NCBI RefSeq assembly: GCF_001426435.1
Contig: NZ_LMER01000014.1
Coordinates: forward strand, 14,785 to 78,784
DNA length: 64,000 bases
From: Angustibacter sp. Root456
Lineage (GTDB): Bacteria > Actinomycetota > Actinomycetes > Actinomycetales > Angustibacteraceae
Direction: 5' to 3'
Made by a program: the position numbers and the translations under genes. The number at the start of each line of letters is the position of its first letter. The stretch's first letter is position 1. Of this stretch, positions 12,361 through 21,758 are shown in pieces. The notes under the pieces were generated by a model that was not told the DNA's origin, made no database searches, and saw only the letters and a list, made by a program, of their open reading frames with translations.

Positions 12361-12966
12361 GCGAGGTGGGGGACGCAGGCCGGCGCTGCGCAGCTCCAGG
12401 GTCGCGAGGTCGCGGATCACCGTCCGGTCACCGGCGCGCCACGCACCCGCCGGGTCGTCGCTGATCCGGGCGAGGACGTGCAGCGGCTGGTGGGCCATCG
12501 CCCGGACGGCGAACAGGTCGAGGTCGGCCTCGCCGTCGACGAACCGCTGCGCCGCAGTGGCACGACGCACGAACCGCACGCGCCTCGGCAGCCACACCGC
12601 GATCGCGAGCAGCGCCGGGACGACCGCGATCACGACCGCCAGCACCAGCGCGAGCTGGGCAACGGCCTCCTGCTGGGCCTGGCCCGCACGCACGAGGCTC
12701 CCGGTGGCGCCACTGGCATCGCGCAGCGGAGCGCCGAGCTGGTCGCCGACCAGCGGCAGGTCGCTCGCCCGTGCCGCCGCCGTGCCGAGACCGCTGCCCA
12801 GGGTGCGCCCGGCCTCCTCGAGGCGGCGGCCGGGCTCGGCGAGCCGCAGCACCGCCTCGTGCACGGCCTGGCCGGCACGCACCGCGAGGTAGATCCAGAC
12901 GACGAGCAGGACGTCCCCGGCGGCCTGGCCGGCGGCGCGCAGGGGCAGGGCGGAGTACAGCCGCAT
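12355..12966 (-). CDS. Two-segment membrane protein of unknown function
   Basis: 203 residues. An N-terminal hydrophobic segment (AAGQAAGDVLLVVWIYLAV) leads to an amphipathic, probably extracytoplasmic region of about 90 residues that includes GQAVHEAVLRLAEPGRRLEE. A second membrane segment (LALVLAVVIAVVPALLAIAV) and a basic cytosolic tail with VRFVRRATAAQRF follow. This layout recurs in uncharacterised actinobacterial proteins. The ATG at 12966 has AAGGAG at the correct distance; a longer reading to 13008 would run into the 10-bp repeats and lacks a ribosome site. It is divergent from ald. Confidence 0.75.
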   Translation of the reverse strand: MRLYSALPLRAAGQAAGDVLLVVWIYLAVRAGQAVHEAVLRLAEPGRRLEEAGRTLGSGLGTAAARASDLPLVGDQLGAPLRDASGATGSLVRAGQAQQEAVAQLALVLAVVIAVVPALLAIAVWLPRRVRFVRRATAAQRFVDGEADLDLFAVRAMAHQPLHVLARISDDPAGAWRAGDRTVIRDLATLELRSAGLRPPPRP

Positions 12967-12990
12967 CGGGGCTCCTTCTCGAGGCAGGCA

Positions 12991-13030
12991 GGGTGCATCA
13001 GCGTGCATCAGGGTGTATCAGGGTGTATGG
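12991..13030. repeat. Four 10-bp direct repeats between a membrane-protein gene and ald
   Basis: GGGTGCATCA, GCGTGCATCA, GGGTGTATCA and GGGTGTATGG follow each other without gaps. A 10-bp period keeps every copy on one face of the helix. The array sits 25 bases upstream of one divergent start and 151 bases upstream of ald. Confidence 0.85.
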
Positions 13031-13093
13031 CGGGACGCCCGATCTGCGACAGTCTGCCCGCCGCACGTGGCCGAGGCCTGTCGTGCTCACCGC

Positions 13094-13099
13094 TAGACT
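13094..13099 (+). promoter_or_regulatory. Putative -10 element of ald
   Basis: TAGACT matches TAnnnT and would give a leader of roughly 75 bases before GTG 13181. It lies 64 bases downstream of the 10-bp repeat array, a position compatible with activation or repression from that array. Confidence 0.45.
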
Positions 13100-13180
13100 C
13101 CCGCTGCCACCCCAGAGCGGGGTCGACGGGGCGACAACGGCGTCGTCCTGCTGGCGGTGCGTGCAAAGGACGTGTGGGCC

Positions 13181-14292
<1,112 letters not shown>

Positions 14293-14296
<4 letters not shown>

Positions 14297-15267
14297 CCCT
14301 CACCCCGGCCGACCAGCCCACCGAGCCCTCGACCGCTGCCCTGACGGCGGCGGTCGAGGGCTGGCTGGAGCACCTGGACGTCGAGCGCGGCGCGGCCGCC
14401 AACACCCTGGCGTCGTACCGGCGTGACCTGCGGCGGTACGTGAGGTTCCTCGCCGACCGCGGCGTGCGCGAGCCGGAGTCGGTCGCCGAGGCCGACGTCA
14501 GCGCGTTCCTGGCCCAGCTGCGCGAAGGTGACGCTGGCCACCAGCCGCTGACGGCGACGTCCGCGGCCCGCTGCCTGGTGGCGGTACGCGGCCTGCACAA
14601 GTTCCTGCTGCTCGAGGACGTCACCACTCACGACCCGGCGGCCCAGGTGCGACCACCGAGCGCACCCAAGCGACTGCCCAAGGCGATCAGCACCCACGAC
14701 GTCGAGCGGCTGCTCGAGGCCGCCTCAGTGGGCGACACCCCGGCGTCGGTCCGCGACCGCGCGCTGCTCGAGCTGCTCTACGGCTGCGGTGCCCGGATCA
14801 GCGAGGCCGTGGGCCTCGACGTCGACGACGTCGACCTGCAGTCGCGGGCCGTGCGGCTGTTCGGCAAGGGGCGCAAGGAGCGCGTCGTGCCGCTGGGCTC
14901 CTTCGCCTGCGCCGCGCTGGAGTCCTACCTGGTGCGGGCCCGGCCGGTGTTCGCGACCGCGGGTTCTGCGCGCACCGGGCGCGGCACCGCGGCGCTGTTC
15001 CTCAACACCCGCGGGGGCCGGCTGTCTCGGCAGAGCGCCTGGAGCGTGCTGCGTGCCGCGGCCGAGCGGGCCCACCTGGGGGCCCACGTCAGCCCCCACA
15101 CCCTGCGGCACTCGTTCGCCACCCACCTGCTGGACGGCGGCGCAGACGTCCGCGTCGTCCAGGAGCTGCTCGGGCACGCCTCGGTGACGACGACGCAGAT
15201 CTACACGCTGGTCACGGCCGATCGCCTCCGCGAGGTGTACGCCGCCGCCCACCCTCGGGCCCGGTAG
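14293..15267 (+). CDS. xerD: Site-specific tyrosine recombinase XerD, probable CTG start
   Basis: Resolves chromosome dimers at dif sites together with XerC. The SAM-like core-binding domain (residues about 10-100) contains [17 protein letters not shown]. The catalytic domain shows the tyrosine recombinase set: R in [12 protein letters not shown] in [25 protein letters not shown] in [13 protein letters not shown] and the nucleophile Y. There is no ATG, GTG or TTG in frame before the conserved N-terminus. A CTG at 14293 sits 6 bases after GAGGTG and shares CTGA with the ald stop, so it is the best start (324 residues). The position before parA and scpA is conserved in actinobacteria. Confidence 0.9.
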
Positions 15268-15303
15268 CGGCGGGGCGCCTTGAAGCGCCTGACACGCCGC
15301 GGC

Positions 15304-15309
15304 TAGGGT
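15304..15309 (+). promoter_or_regulatory. Putative -10 element before parA
   Basis: TAGGGT lies in the 90-base gap after xerD and would give a leader of about 40 bases for parA. Confidence 0.4.
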
Positions 15310-15357
15310 CGCGGCACCTGCAGTCCCGTCCGTGACCGTCCTTGGAGCCGACCGCCC

Positions 15358-16290
15358 GTGAGCGCCCAGCCGCCGACCGCCGCATCCTCGCCCGCGGCCG
15401 CGGACCAGCCGTGGGGGCAGAGCAGCGCCGAGGTCGCGCCCGCGACCGAGCGGACGGGCCCTACCGGACGCCCGCTGCCCGAGTTCGCGACTCCCGCACC
15501 GCTCAGCGCCCACGGGCCAGCGCGCATCATCGCGATGTGCAACCAGAAGGGCGGGGTCGGTAAGACGACGACCACGATCAACCTCGGCGCCGCGCTCGCC
15601 GAGGCGGGCCGTCGGGTCCTGCTCGTCGACTTCGACCCGCAGGGGGCGTTGTCGGTCGGGCTCGGCATCAACCCGCACGAGCTGGACGTCACCGTCTACA
15701 ACGTGCTCATGGAGCGCAGCACCGACGTCCGGTCGGTCATCCGCCACACCGCGATCGCGGACCTCGACGTGCTGCCCGCGAACATCGACCTGTCGGCCGC
15801 CGAGGTGCAGCTCGTCGGCGAGGTGGCTCGCGAGATGGTGCTCGGTCGGGCGCTGCGCGCGGTCACCGACGACTACGACGTGGTGCTCATCGACTGCCAG
15901 CCCTCGCTCGGCCTGCTCACGGTGAACGCGCTCACCGCCGCCCACGGTGTGATCATCCCGCTGGAGTGCGAGTTCTTCGCCCTGCGCGGTGTCGCCCTGC
16001 TCGTCGAGACCATCGAGAAGGTGCAGGACCGCCTCAACCCGCGCCTGGAGATCGACGGCATCCTGGCCACGATGTACGACAGCCGCACGCTGCACAGCCG
16101 CGAGGTGGTGGCCCGCGTGGTCGAGGCCTTCGGCGACCGCGTGTTCCACACCGTCATCGGCCGCACCGTCAAGTTCCCGGACGCCTCGGTCGCCGCCGAG
16201 CCGATCACCACGTACGCCTCCGGGCACGCGGGCGCCGAGGCCTACCGGCAGCTGGCCCGCGAGCTCATCGCCCGCGGCGACGCCGCCTGA
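15358..16290 (+). CDS. ParA/Soj-family chromosome-partitioning-type ATPase
   Basis: 310-residue deviant Walker A ATPase. A disordered 58-residue N-terminus rich in Ala and Pro precedes IIAMCNQKGGVGKTTTTINL, which contains the KGGVGKTT signature. FDPQGALSVGLG (Walker A-prime) and DVVLIDCQPSLGLLTVNAL (Walker B) follow. No parB is adjacent, so this is not the oriC-type parAB pair; the position before scpA matches M. tuberculosis Rv1708. It may help position a cellular cargo or the condensin loader, but this is inference. GTG 15358 is the first plausible start after xerD. scpA follows 14 bases later. Confidence 0.9.
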   Translation: MSAQPPTAASSPAAADQPWGQSSAEVAPATERTGPTGRPLPEFATPAPLSAHGPARIIAMCNQKGGVGKTTTTINLGAALAEAGRRVLLVDFDPQGALSVGLGINPHELDVTVYNVLMERSTDVRSVIRHTAIADLDVLPANIDLSAAEVQLVGEVAREMVLGRALRAVTDDYDVVLIDCQPSLGLLTVNALTAAHGVIIPLECEFFALRGVALLVETIEKVQDRLNPRLEIDGILATMYDSRTLHSREVVARVVEAFGDRVFHTVIGRTVKFPDASVAAEPITTYASGHAGAEAYRQLARELIARGDAA

Positions 16291-16304
16291 GACCCGGGGT
16301 CGTC

Positions 16305-17234
16305 GTGGACGACGCCGCACCGCTCACGGGGCGAGGCCGGTCGGCGCCCTTCCAGGTGCACCTCGACGTCTTCGAGGGGCCGTTCGACCTGCTGCTCGGC
16401 CTGATCTCCAAGCACCAGCTCGACATCACCGAGGTCGCGCTCGCCAAGGTCACCGACGAGTTCATCGCCCACATCCGCGGGGGCGGCCCGGACGGCGACT
16501 GGGACCTCGGGCAGGCCAGCGAGTTCCTCGTCGTGGCCGCCACGCTGCTCGACCTCAAGGCCGCGCGGCTGCTGCCCTCTGCCCAGGTGGAGGACGAGGA
16601 CGACCTGGCCATGCTGGAGGCGCGGGACCTGCTGTTCGCGCGTCTGCTGCAGTACCGCGCGTTCAAGCAGGTGGCCGCGGTGTTCGAGTCCCGCATGGCT
16701 GAGGCGGGCCGGCGGCACGCGCGCCAGGTGCCGCTCGAGCCGCAGTTCACCAGCCTGCTGCCAGAGCTCGTCATGAGCATCACGCCCGAGCAGCTGGCGC
16801 AGATCGCTGCTCGCGCGCTCGCGCCCAAGGTCGCCCCCACCGTCGGCCTCGCGCACCTGCACGCCCCGCCGGTGAGCGTTCGCGAGCAGGCGGCGATCAT
16901 CGTGGACGCGCTGCGCCGTCAGCGCTCGGCGACGTTCCGCTCGCTCACCGCGGACGCCGACGGCACGCTCGTGGTGGTCGCGCGCTTTCTCGCCCTGCTC
17001 GAGCTGTTTCGGGACGGCTCGGTGGGCTTCGACCAGGTCACGCCCCTGGGCGAGCTGACGATCCGCTGGACCGGCTCCGATGAGGGCGACGTCGACGTGA
17101 GCGACGAGTTCGATGAGGGCGACGAGCTCGATGAGGGCGACAAGGGCGACGAGCTCGACGAGCGCCACCAGGCGGGCTCGGACACCGAAACCGTTGGCGC
17201 ACAAGGTATCAAGATCAACAACGACGACGACTGA
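16305..17234 (+). CDS. scpA: Segregation and condensation protein A
   Basis: Kleisin subunit of the SMC-ScpAB condensin, which compacts and segregates chromosomes. The N-terminal kleisin signature is FQVHLDVFEGPFDLLLGLIS with ITEVALAKVTDEFI. The middle holds LVVAATLLDLKAARLLP and the C-terminal winged helix includes FLALLELFRDGSVGFDQ. At 309 residues it carries an unusual acidic tail built from EGDELDEGDKGDELDE-like units (about residues 263-290). GTG 16305 is the closest start to the conserved N-terminus. It is co-transcribed with parA and followed by a hairpin. Confidence 0.93.
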   Translation: MDDAAPLTGRGRSAPFQVHLDVFEGPFDLLLGLISKHQLDITEVALAKVTDEFIAHIRGGGPDGDWDLGQASEFLVVAATLLDLKAARLLPSAQVEDEDDLAMLEARDLLFARLLQYRAFKQVAAVFESRMAEAGRRHARQVPLEPQFTSLLPELVMSITPEQLAQIAARALAPKVAPTVGLAHLHAPPVSVREQAAIIVDALRRQRSATFRSLTADADGTLVVVARFLALLELFRDGSVGFDQVTPLGELTIRWTGSDEGDVDVSDEFDEGDELDEGDKGDELDERHQAGSDTETVGAQGIKINNDDD

Positions 17235-17240
17235 CGCACC

Positions 17241-17260
17241 GCCGGCGCTCAAGCGCCGGC
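17241..17260 (+). terminator. Hairpin after scpA
   Basis: GCCGGCGCT and AGCGCCGGC flank a two-base CA loop, six bases after the scpA stop. No T run follows, so strength is uncertain. It separates scpA from the lysozyme gene. Confidence 0.55.
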
Positions 17261-17283
17261 CTGTTCGGGTCGATACCTGCTGC

Positions 17284-18669
17284 ATGCCACGTTCGTCGTC
17301 CTCACCCCGCCGTGCCCGCAACCGCCTCGCCGCTGGTCTCACCCTCCTGGCGGCGGTGGCCACGACGCTCGCGGGCGGAGGGACCGCGGCCGCGGCCAGC
17401 GGCTCCGAGCGCCCGCTGGGCCTCGACGTGTCGCGGTGGCAGAGCGCCGGCCCGGACGGAGCCTGCGCCACCGACGGCATCGACTGGTCGAAGGTGCGCA
17501 CCACCAGCCGCGGCTTCGTCCTCATCCGCGCGACCCGCACGACCGCCGGCCGGACCGAGGCCGACACCTGCTACGCGCGGAACTACGCCGGGGCAGCCGG
17601 CCGCGGCATCTACCGCGGCGCCTACCACTACGCGATCCCCAGCACCGTAGCCGGCTCGGCCGCCCGCGACGCCCGGACGTTCGTGTCGGTGACCGGCCGG
17701 ATGCAGAACGCCGGCGACCTGCCTCCCGTGCTCGACCTGGAGACCTCCGGCGGACTGAACCCCACCCAGCTCGCGAGCTGGACCCGCACGTGGCTGACCA
17801 CGGTCCGGGCTCTCACGGGCCGCCAGCCCATGATCTACACCTACCCCTCGTTCTGGCGCTCGGCCATGGCCGACAGCCAGGCGTTCCACGCGTACCCGCT
17901 GTGGATCGCCAACTGGACGCCCACGCCGTCGGTGCCGGGTGGCTGGCCGACGTGGACCATCCACCAGTACTCGGCCACCGGACGCGTGGCTGGCATCAGC
18001 GGCGACGTCGACCTCGACGTCTTCAACGGCACCGCGGCCCAGCTGCACGCGTTCGCGCACCCGGGGACGCATCCCACCGCCGGGACCAGCGGCCGGACCG
18101 CCTTCCGTGGATCCCCCTGGCGGATCTCCGGCCACCTGGTCACCGACCGCGGCGCAGCGATCCCGCGCGCGACCGTGCGGCTCTACCGCAGCGTCGCGGG
18201 GGGTCCCTGGAGGCTGATCGCCACGACGAAGACGTCCGGCACGACGGCGTACTACCGGTTCGTGCTCCGCCCGAGGGCGGCCGCGAGCTACAAGGTCCGC
18301 TACTCCGGAGGCACCACCTTCGCCCCGTCGTGGTCGGACGTGCGCAGCCACGCGATCCGTCAGCGCTCGACCACCACGCTGACCGCTGCGACGAGCGCCA
18401 CCAGGGTGCGGCGCGGTGCCTCCGTGCGCGTCCGTGGCACGCTCCTGCGCACGGTGAGTCACGCTCGCCTGCCCGGCAAGACCGTCACCCTCGACCAGCG
18501 CGTGGGCAGGGGACGGTGGACCGCCGTCCGCAGCGTGCGCACCTCGGCGACCGGCCGGTACGCGTTCGGTGTGCGGCCGACGCGGGGTACGGCGTACCGC
18601 GTGCGCTTCGCGGGCTCGCTCGCCAACCTGCCCAGCGTGTCCGCCCAGCGGACGGTGCGCCTGCGGTGA
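17284..18669 (+). CDS. Secreted GH25-type lysozyme with C-terminal beta domains
   Basis: Predicted N-acetylmuramidase exported to the wall. Residues 1-40 form a Sec signal (basic start, hydrophobic LAAGLTLLAAVATTLAGG, AAA cleavage region). The GH25 domain (about 45-255) begins PLGLDVSRWQ with the catalytic-face aspartate. It contains the DLPPVLDLETSGG strand with the acidic pair, then WIANWTPTP, IHQYSAT and GDVDLDVFNG at its end. Two Ig-like repeats follow (about 265-360 and 370-461), each with Arg/Thr-rich strands such as VRLYRSVAGGPWRLIA. The gene sits between scpA and scpB, which are normally adjacent. Confidence 0.87.
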   Translation: MPRSSSSPRRARNRLAAGLTLLAAVATTLAGGGTAAAASGSERPLGLDVSRWQSAGPDGACATDGIDWSKVRTTSRGFVLIRATRTTAGRTEADTCYARNYAGAAGRGIYRGAYHYAIPSTVAGSAARDARTFVSVTGRMQNAGDLPPVLDLETSGGLNPTQLASWTRTWLTTVRALTGRQPMIYTYPSFWRSAMADSQAFHAYPLWIANWTPTPSVPGGWPTWTIHQYSATGRVAGISGDVDLDVFNGTAAQLHAFAHPGTHPTAGTSGRTAFRGSPWRISGHLVTDRGAAIPRATVRLYRSVAGGPWRLIATTKTSGTTAYYRFVLRPRAAASYKVRYSGGTTFAPSWSDVRSHAIRQRSTTTLTAATSATRVRRGASVRVRGTLLRTVSHARLPGKTVTLDQRVGRGRWTAVRSVRTSATGRYAFGVRPTRGTAYRVRFAGSLANLPSVSAQRTVRLR

Positions 18670-18692
18670 CCGGGCGGCCCCGCGGCCGCCAC

Positions 18693-18698
18693 TAGACT
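18693..18698 (+). promoter_or_regulatory. -10 element for leaderless scpB
   Basis: TAGACT ends 7 bases before ATG 18706, so the transcript would begin at the start codon. This promoter would drive the scpB-to-der operon independently of scpA. Confidence 0.6.
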
Positions 18699-18705
18699 CG
18701 ACCGC

Positions 18706-19416
18706 ATGAGCGAGCAGCCGCAGGCGGACGCCCCCCAACCCCCCGGGGACGCGTCGAGCGACGACGTCGCCGCCGATCTGACGGCGGTGGACGCCGACGC
18801 GCTGGACGCCGACGCGGTGGACGCCGACGCGGTGGACGCCGACGCGCTGGACCTCGACGCGCTGCCCTCGGGAGCCAAGGGCGCCGTCGAGGCCGTGCTG
18901 ATGGTCGTCGAGGAGCCGGTGACCGAGCTGGCCCTCGCCGAGGCGTTGGCGCTGCCGCCGCAGCAGGTCGCCGACCTGCTGCGCGAGCTCGCGGCCGAGT
19001 ACGACCAGGGCGGCCGAGGCTTCGAGCTGCGCGAGGTCGCCGGTGGGTGGCGGGTGTTCAGCCGCGCCGACTACGCGCCGGTGGTCGAGCGGTTCGTCGT
19101 GGGCGGCCAGCAGGCCCGCCTCACCCAGGCCGCACTCGAGACCCTCGCCGTCGTGGCCTACCGCCAGCCGGTGAGCCGCGCGCGGGTCAGCGCCGTGCGC
19201 GGCGTCAACGTCGACGGCGTCATGCGCACCCTGGTGGCGCGCGGCCTCGTGCAGGAGCAGGGCACCGACCACGAGTCAGGCGCGATCCTGTACTCCACCA
19301 CCGGCTACTTCCTGGAGCGCCTGGGCCTGACCAGCGTCGACGAGCTGCCGGCCCTCGCGCCGTACCTGCCCGAGATCGATGTGCTCGACGAGCTGAGCGA
19401 GGGAGCGTCGCTGTGA
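18706..19416 (+). CDS. scpB: Segregation and condensation protein B
   Basis: Winged-helix partner of ScpA in the SMC condensin. The 236-residue protein has an unusual N-terminal low-complexity region in which the five-residue unit DADAV/L is repeated about four times (residues 29-50, encoded by a 15-bp repeat). The conserved domain starts GAVEAVLMVVEEPVTE and contains TQAALETLAVVAYRQPVSRA and GVNVDGVMRTLVARGLV. No ribosome site is seen; the TAGACT element 7 bases upstream implies a leaderless start. Its stop codon overlaps the rluB start. Confidence 0.94.
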   Translation: MSEQPQADAPQPPGDASSDDVAADLTAVDADALDADAVDADAVDADALDLDALPSGAKGAVEAVLMVVEEPVTELALAEALALPPQQVADLLRELAAEYDQGGRGFELREVAGGWRVFSRADYAPVVERFVVGGQQARLTQAALETLAVVAYRQPVSRARVSAVRGVNVDGVMRTLVARGLVQEQGTDHESGAILYSTTGYFLERLGLTSVDELPALAPYLPEIDVLDELSEGASL

Positions 19417-20252
19417 GCGGCACGCCGCGCCGGGGCGCTCGCCGTCCGGCCCAGACCCGTGGCCCGGCCCGTCGGCCGGCCCGCCGTCAGGCCCCCGTGC
19501 CGGAGGTGCCGGTCGACGTCCACGACGCCGACGGCGTGCGGCTGCAGAAGGTGCTCGCCCAGGCGGGCGTGGGCAGCCGCCGCGCGTGCGAGGCCCTCAT
19601 CGCCGCAGGGCGCGTGCAGGTCGACGGGCACGTCGTGGTCGAGCAAGGTGTGCGCATCGACCCGAGCCGGCAGGTGGTGCACGTCGACGGCGTGCGCGTG
19701 CAGCTCGACGAGGAGAAGACCTACCTGGCGTTCAACAAGCCGGCCGGCGTGGTGTCCACCATGAGCGACGAGCAGGGCCGCGTGTCGCTCGGGGACTTCA
19801 TGTCCGAACGCCAGGAGCGGCTGTTCCACGTGGGCCGGCTGGACTCCGAGACCGAGGGACTGATCCTGCTGACGAACGACGGCGAGCTGGCGCACCGCCT
19901 GCAGCACCCGTCGTACGGCGTGGCCAAGACCTACCTGGCCGAGGTGCCCGGCCCGGTGGCGCGCGACGTCGGCAAGAGCCTACGCGCCGGCATCGAGCTC
20001 GACGACGGCCCGGCCCGGGTCGACAGCTTCCGGCTGATCGACAGCCAGCCCGGCAAGGCGCTGGTCGAGGTGATCCTGCACGAGGGACGCAAGCACATCG
20101 TGCGTCGCCTGCTCGAGGCCGTGGGTCACCCGGTGGAGCGGCTCGTGCGCGTGCAGGTCGGCCCGATCCACCTGGGCGACCTGCGTCCCGGTCGATGGCG
20201 CGTGCTCACCCGCACGGAGGTCGGCCAGCTCTTCACGGCGGCTGGGCTGTAG
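19413..20252 (+). CDS. rluB: 23S rRNA pseudouridine synthase (RsuA/RluB family)
   Basis: Converts specific uridines of 23S rRNA to pseudouridine. A basic Arg/Ala-rich N-terminus of about 30 residues is followed by an S4 RNA-binding domain (VRLQKVLAQAGVGSRRACEA) and the catalytic domain. The catalytic aspartate lies in FHVGRLDSETEGLILLTND; ILHEGRKHIVRRLLEAVGHP is the conserved C-terminal motif. GTG 19413 forms a GTGA overlap with scpB, giving translational coupling, and 279 residues. The exact target uridine is inferred only from the family, so RluB is the most probable subgroup. Confidence 0.9.
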   Translation: MSGTPRRGARRPAQTRGPARRPARRQAPVPEVPVDVHDADGVRLQKVLAQAGVGSRRACEALIAAGRVQVDGHVVVEQGVRIDPSRQVVHVDGVRVQLDEEKTYLAFNKPAGVVSTMSDEQGRVSLGDFMSERQERLFHVGRLDSETEGLILLTNDGELAHRLQHPSYGVAKTYLAEVPGPVARDVGKSLRAGIELDDGPARVDSFRLIDSQPGKALVEVILHEGRKHIVRRLLEAVGHPVERLVRVQVGPIHLGDLRPGRWRVLTRTEVGQLFTAAGL

Positions 20253-20255
20253 CCG

Positions 20256-20618
20256 ATGGCGGTGCGAGCCATCCGTGGCGCGATCCAGCTCGACGTCGAC
20301 GAGCGCGAGCACCTGCTCGCCTCGACGCGCGAGCTGGTGGGCGAGGTGATGCGGGCCAACGCGCTGTCGTCCGAGCAGCTGATCTCGATCATCTTCACGG
20401 TCACGGCCGACCTGCGTTCGGAGTTTCCCGCCGTCGCCGCTCGCGAGCTCGGCCTGGGCGACGTACCACTGCTGTGCACCGTCGAGATCGATGTCCCCGG
20501 GTCGTTGCCGCGGGTGGTGCGGCTCATGGCGCACGCCGAGCTCGACGTCCCGCGGGCGCAGGTGCAGCACGTGTACCTGCGCGGCGCCACCGCGCTGCGC
20601 CTGGACATCGCGCAGTGA
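20256..20618 (+). CDS. aroH: Chorismate mutase, AroH type
   Basis: Monofunctional trimeric-type chorismate mutase of 120 residues that rearranges chorismate to prephenate for Phe and Tyr synthesis. It starts MAVRAIRGAIQLDVDEREHL, with the RGA active-site arginine, and ends VYLRGATALRLDI with the conserved RGA-x3-R. TVTADLRSEFPAVAARE carries the helix of the active-site cleft. It lies three bases after rluB and overlaps the prephenate dehydrogenase gene by four, so the enzyme and its next pathway step are made together. Confidence 0.93.
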   Translation: MAVRAIRGAIQLDVDEREHLLASTRELVGEVMRANALSSEQLISIIFTVTADLRSEFPAVAARELGLGDVPLLCTVEIDVPGSLPRVVRLMAHAELDVPRAQVQHVYLRGATALRLDIAQ

Positions 20619-21712
20619 GCGGCGCGCTGGGCACGGTCCGCGTCGTCGGCACCGGGCTGGTCGGCACCAGCCTGGCCCTGGCCCTGCGCGCCAAGGGAGT
20701 CGACACGGTGCTGTGGGATCCCTCACCCAGCGCGGTGGCCCTGTCGCGTGACCTCGGGGCCGGCCGCTTCGCCGCAGCGGACGACGAGGTGGCGCTGGTG
20801 GTGGTGGCTGCACCGCCGGACGTCGTCGCGGACGTCGTGGCGAGCGAGCTGGCCACTCACCCGCAGGCGGTGGTCACCGACGTCGCGAGCGTCAAGGCTC
20901 AGCCGCTGCGACAGCTCACCGCGCGCGGCGTCGACGTCTCCCGCTACGTCGGCGGCCACCCCCTGGCCGGTCGAGAGCGGTCCGGCGCCGTCGCGGCCCG
21001 GGCCGACCTGTTCACCGGCCGCCCGTGGGTGCTCACGCCCGCTGCGTCGACCGACCCTGAGGCGGTCGAGCTCGTGCGGCGCGTCGTCGAGCTCACCGGC
21101 GCGGTGGTCACCCAGATGCCAGCGGACGAGCACGACGAGGCGGTAGCGGTGGTCTCGCACGTGCCGCAGGTGGCGGCGAGCCTGGTGGCGGCCCGACTGC
21201 GTGAGGTCCCCGAACCGTCGGTCGCGCTGGCCGGTCAGGGTCTGCGCGACGTCACGCGCATCGCGGCGAGCGACCCGCAGCTGTGGACCCAGATCCTCGC
21301 GGGCAACGCGGCGGCCGTGGCGCGAGCGCTGCACGCCCTGCGCGACGACCTCGACGTGGTGATCGCCGCGGTCGACGCCCTCGGCGCCGACTCCGGCGCC
21401 GAGGCCCCCGGAGCGCGCGCAGCCGTCGCCCGGGTCGTCGCGGCGGGCAACGAGGGGCACGCTCGTATTCCGGGCAAGCACGGCAGCGCGCCGACGGCGT
21501 ACACGCCGGTCGTCGTGCTGGTGCCCGACCGTCCTGGCGAGCTGGCTCGGCTGCTGCAGGCCGTCGGTGACGCAGGGGTCAACCTCGAGGACCTGCGCCT
21601 GGAGCACAGCGAGGGGCGGCCGATGGCGCTGGCCGAGATCGACGTGCTGCCCGCGGCCGCGGCGGGCCTCGCGGGGTCCCTGCGAGCAGGCGGCTGGACC
21701 GTCCACCTGTGA
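20615..21712 (+). CDS. tyrA: Prephenate dehydrogenase with ACT domain
   Basis: Oxidative decarboxylation of prephenate to 4-hydroxyphenylpyruvate in tyrosine synthesis. The NAD-binding motif is VRVVGTGLVGTSLALALR (near the N-terminus). The catalytic block VGGHPLAGRERSG contains the active-site histidine, and DEHDEAVAVVSHVPQV the second conserved segment. A C-terminal ACT domain (about residues 290-365, VVVLVPDRPGELARLLQAVG) suggests feedback control by an amino acid, probably tyrosine. GTG 20615 overlaps the aroH stop as GTGA. Length 365 residues. Confidence 0.93.
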   Translation: MSGALGTVRVVGTGLVGTSLALALRAKGVDTVLWDPSPSAVALSRDLGAGRFAAADDEVALVVVAAPPDVVADVVASELATHPQAVVTDVASVKAQPLRQLTARGVDVSRYVGGHPLAGRERSGAVAARADLFTGRPWVLTPAASTDPEAVELVRRVVELTGAVVTQMPADEHDEAVAVVSHVPQVAASLVAARLREVPEPSVALAGQGLRDVTRIAASDPQLWTQILAGNAAAVARALHALRDDLDVVIAAVDALGADSGAEAPGARAAVARVVAAGNEGHARIPGKHGSAPTAYTPVVVLVPDRPGELARLLQAVGDAGVNLEDLRLEHSEGRPMALAEIDVLPAAAAGLAGSLRAGGWTVHL

Positions 21713-21758
21713 TCCTCGACTACTCTGGGTCGTTCTGTCGTTCTGCAAGGAGTCCTGC

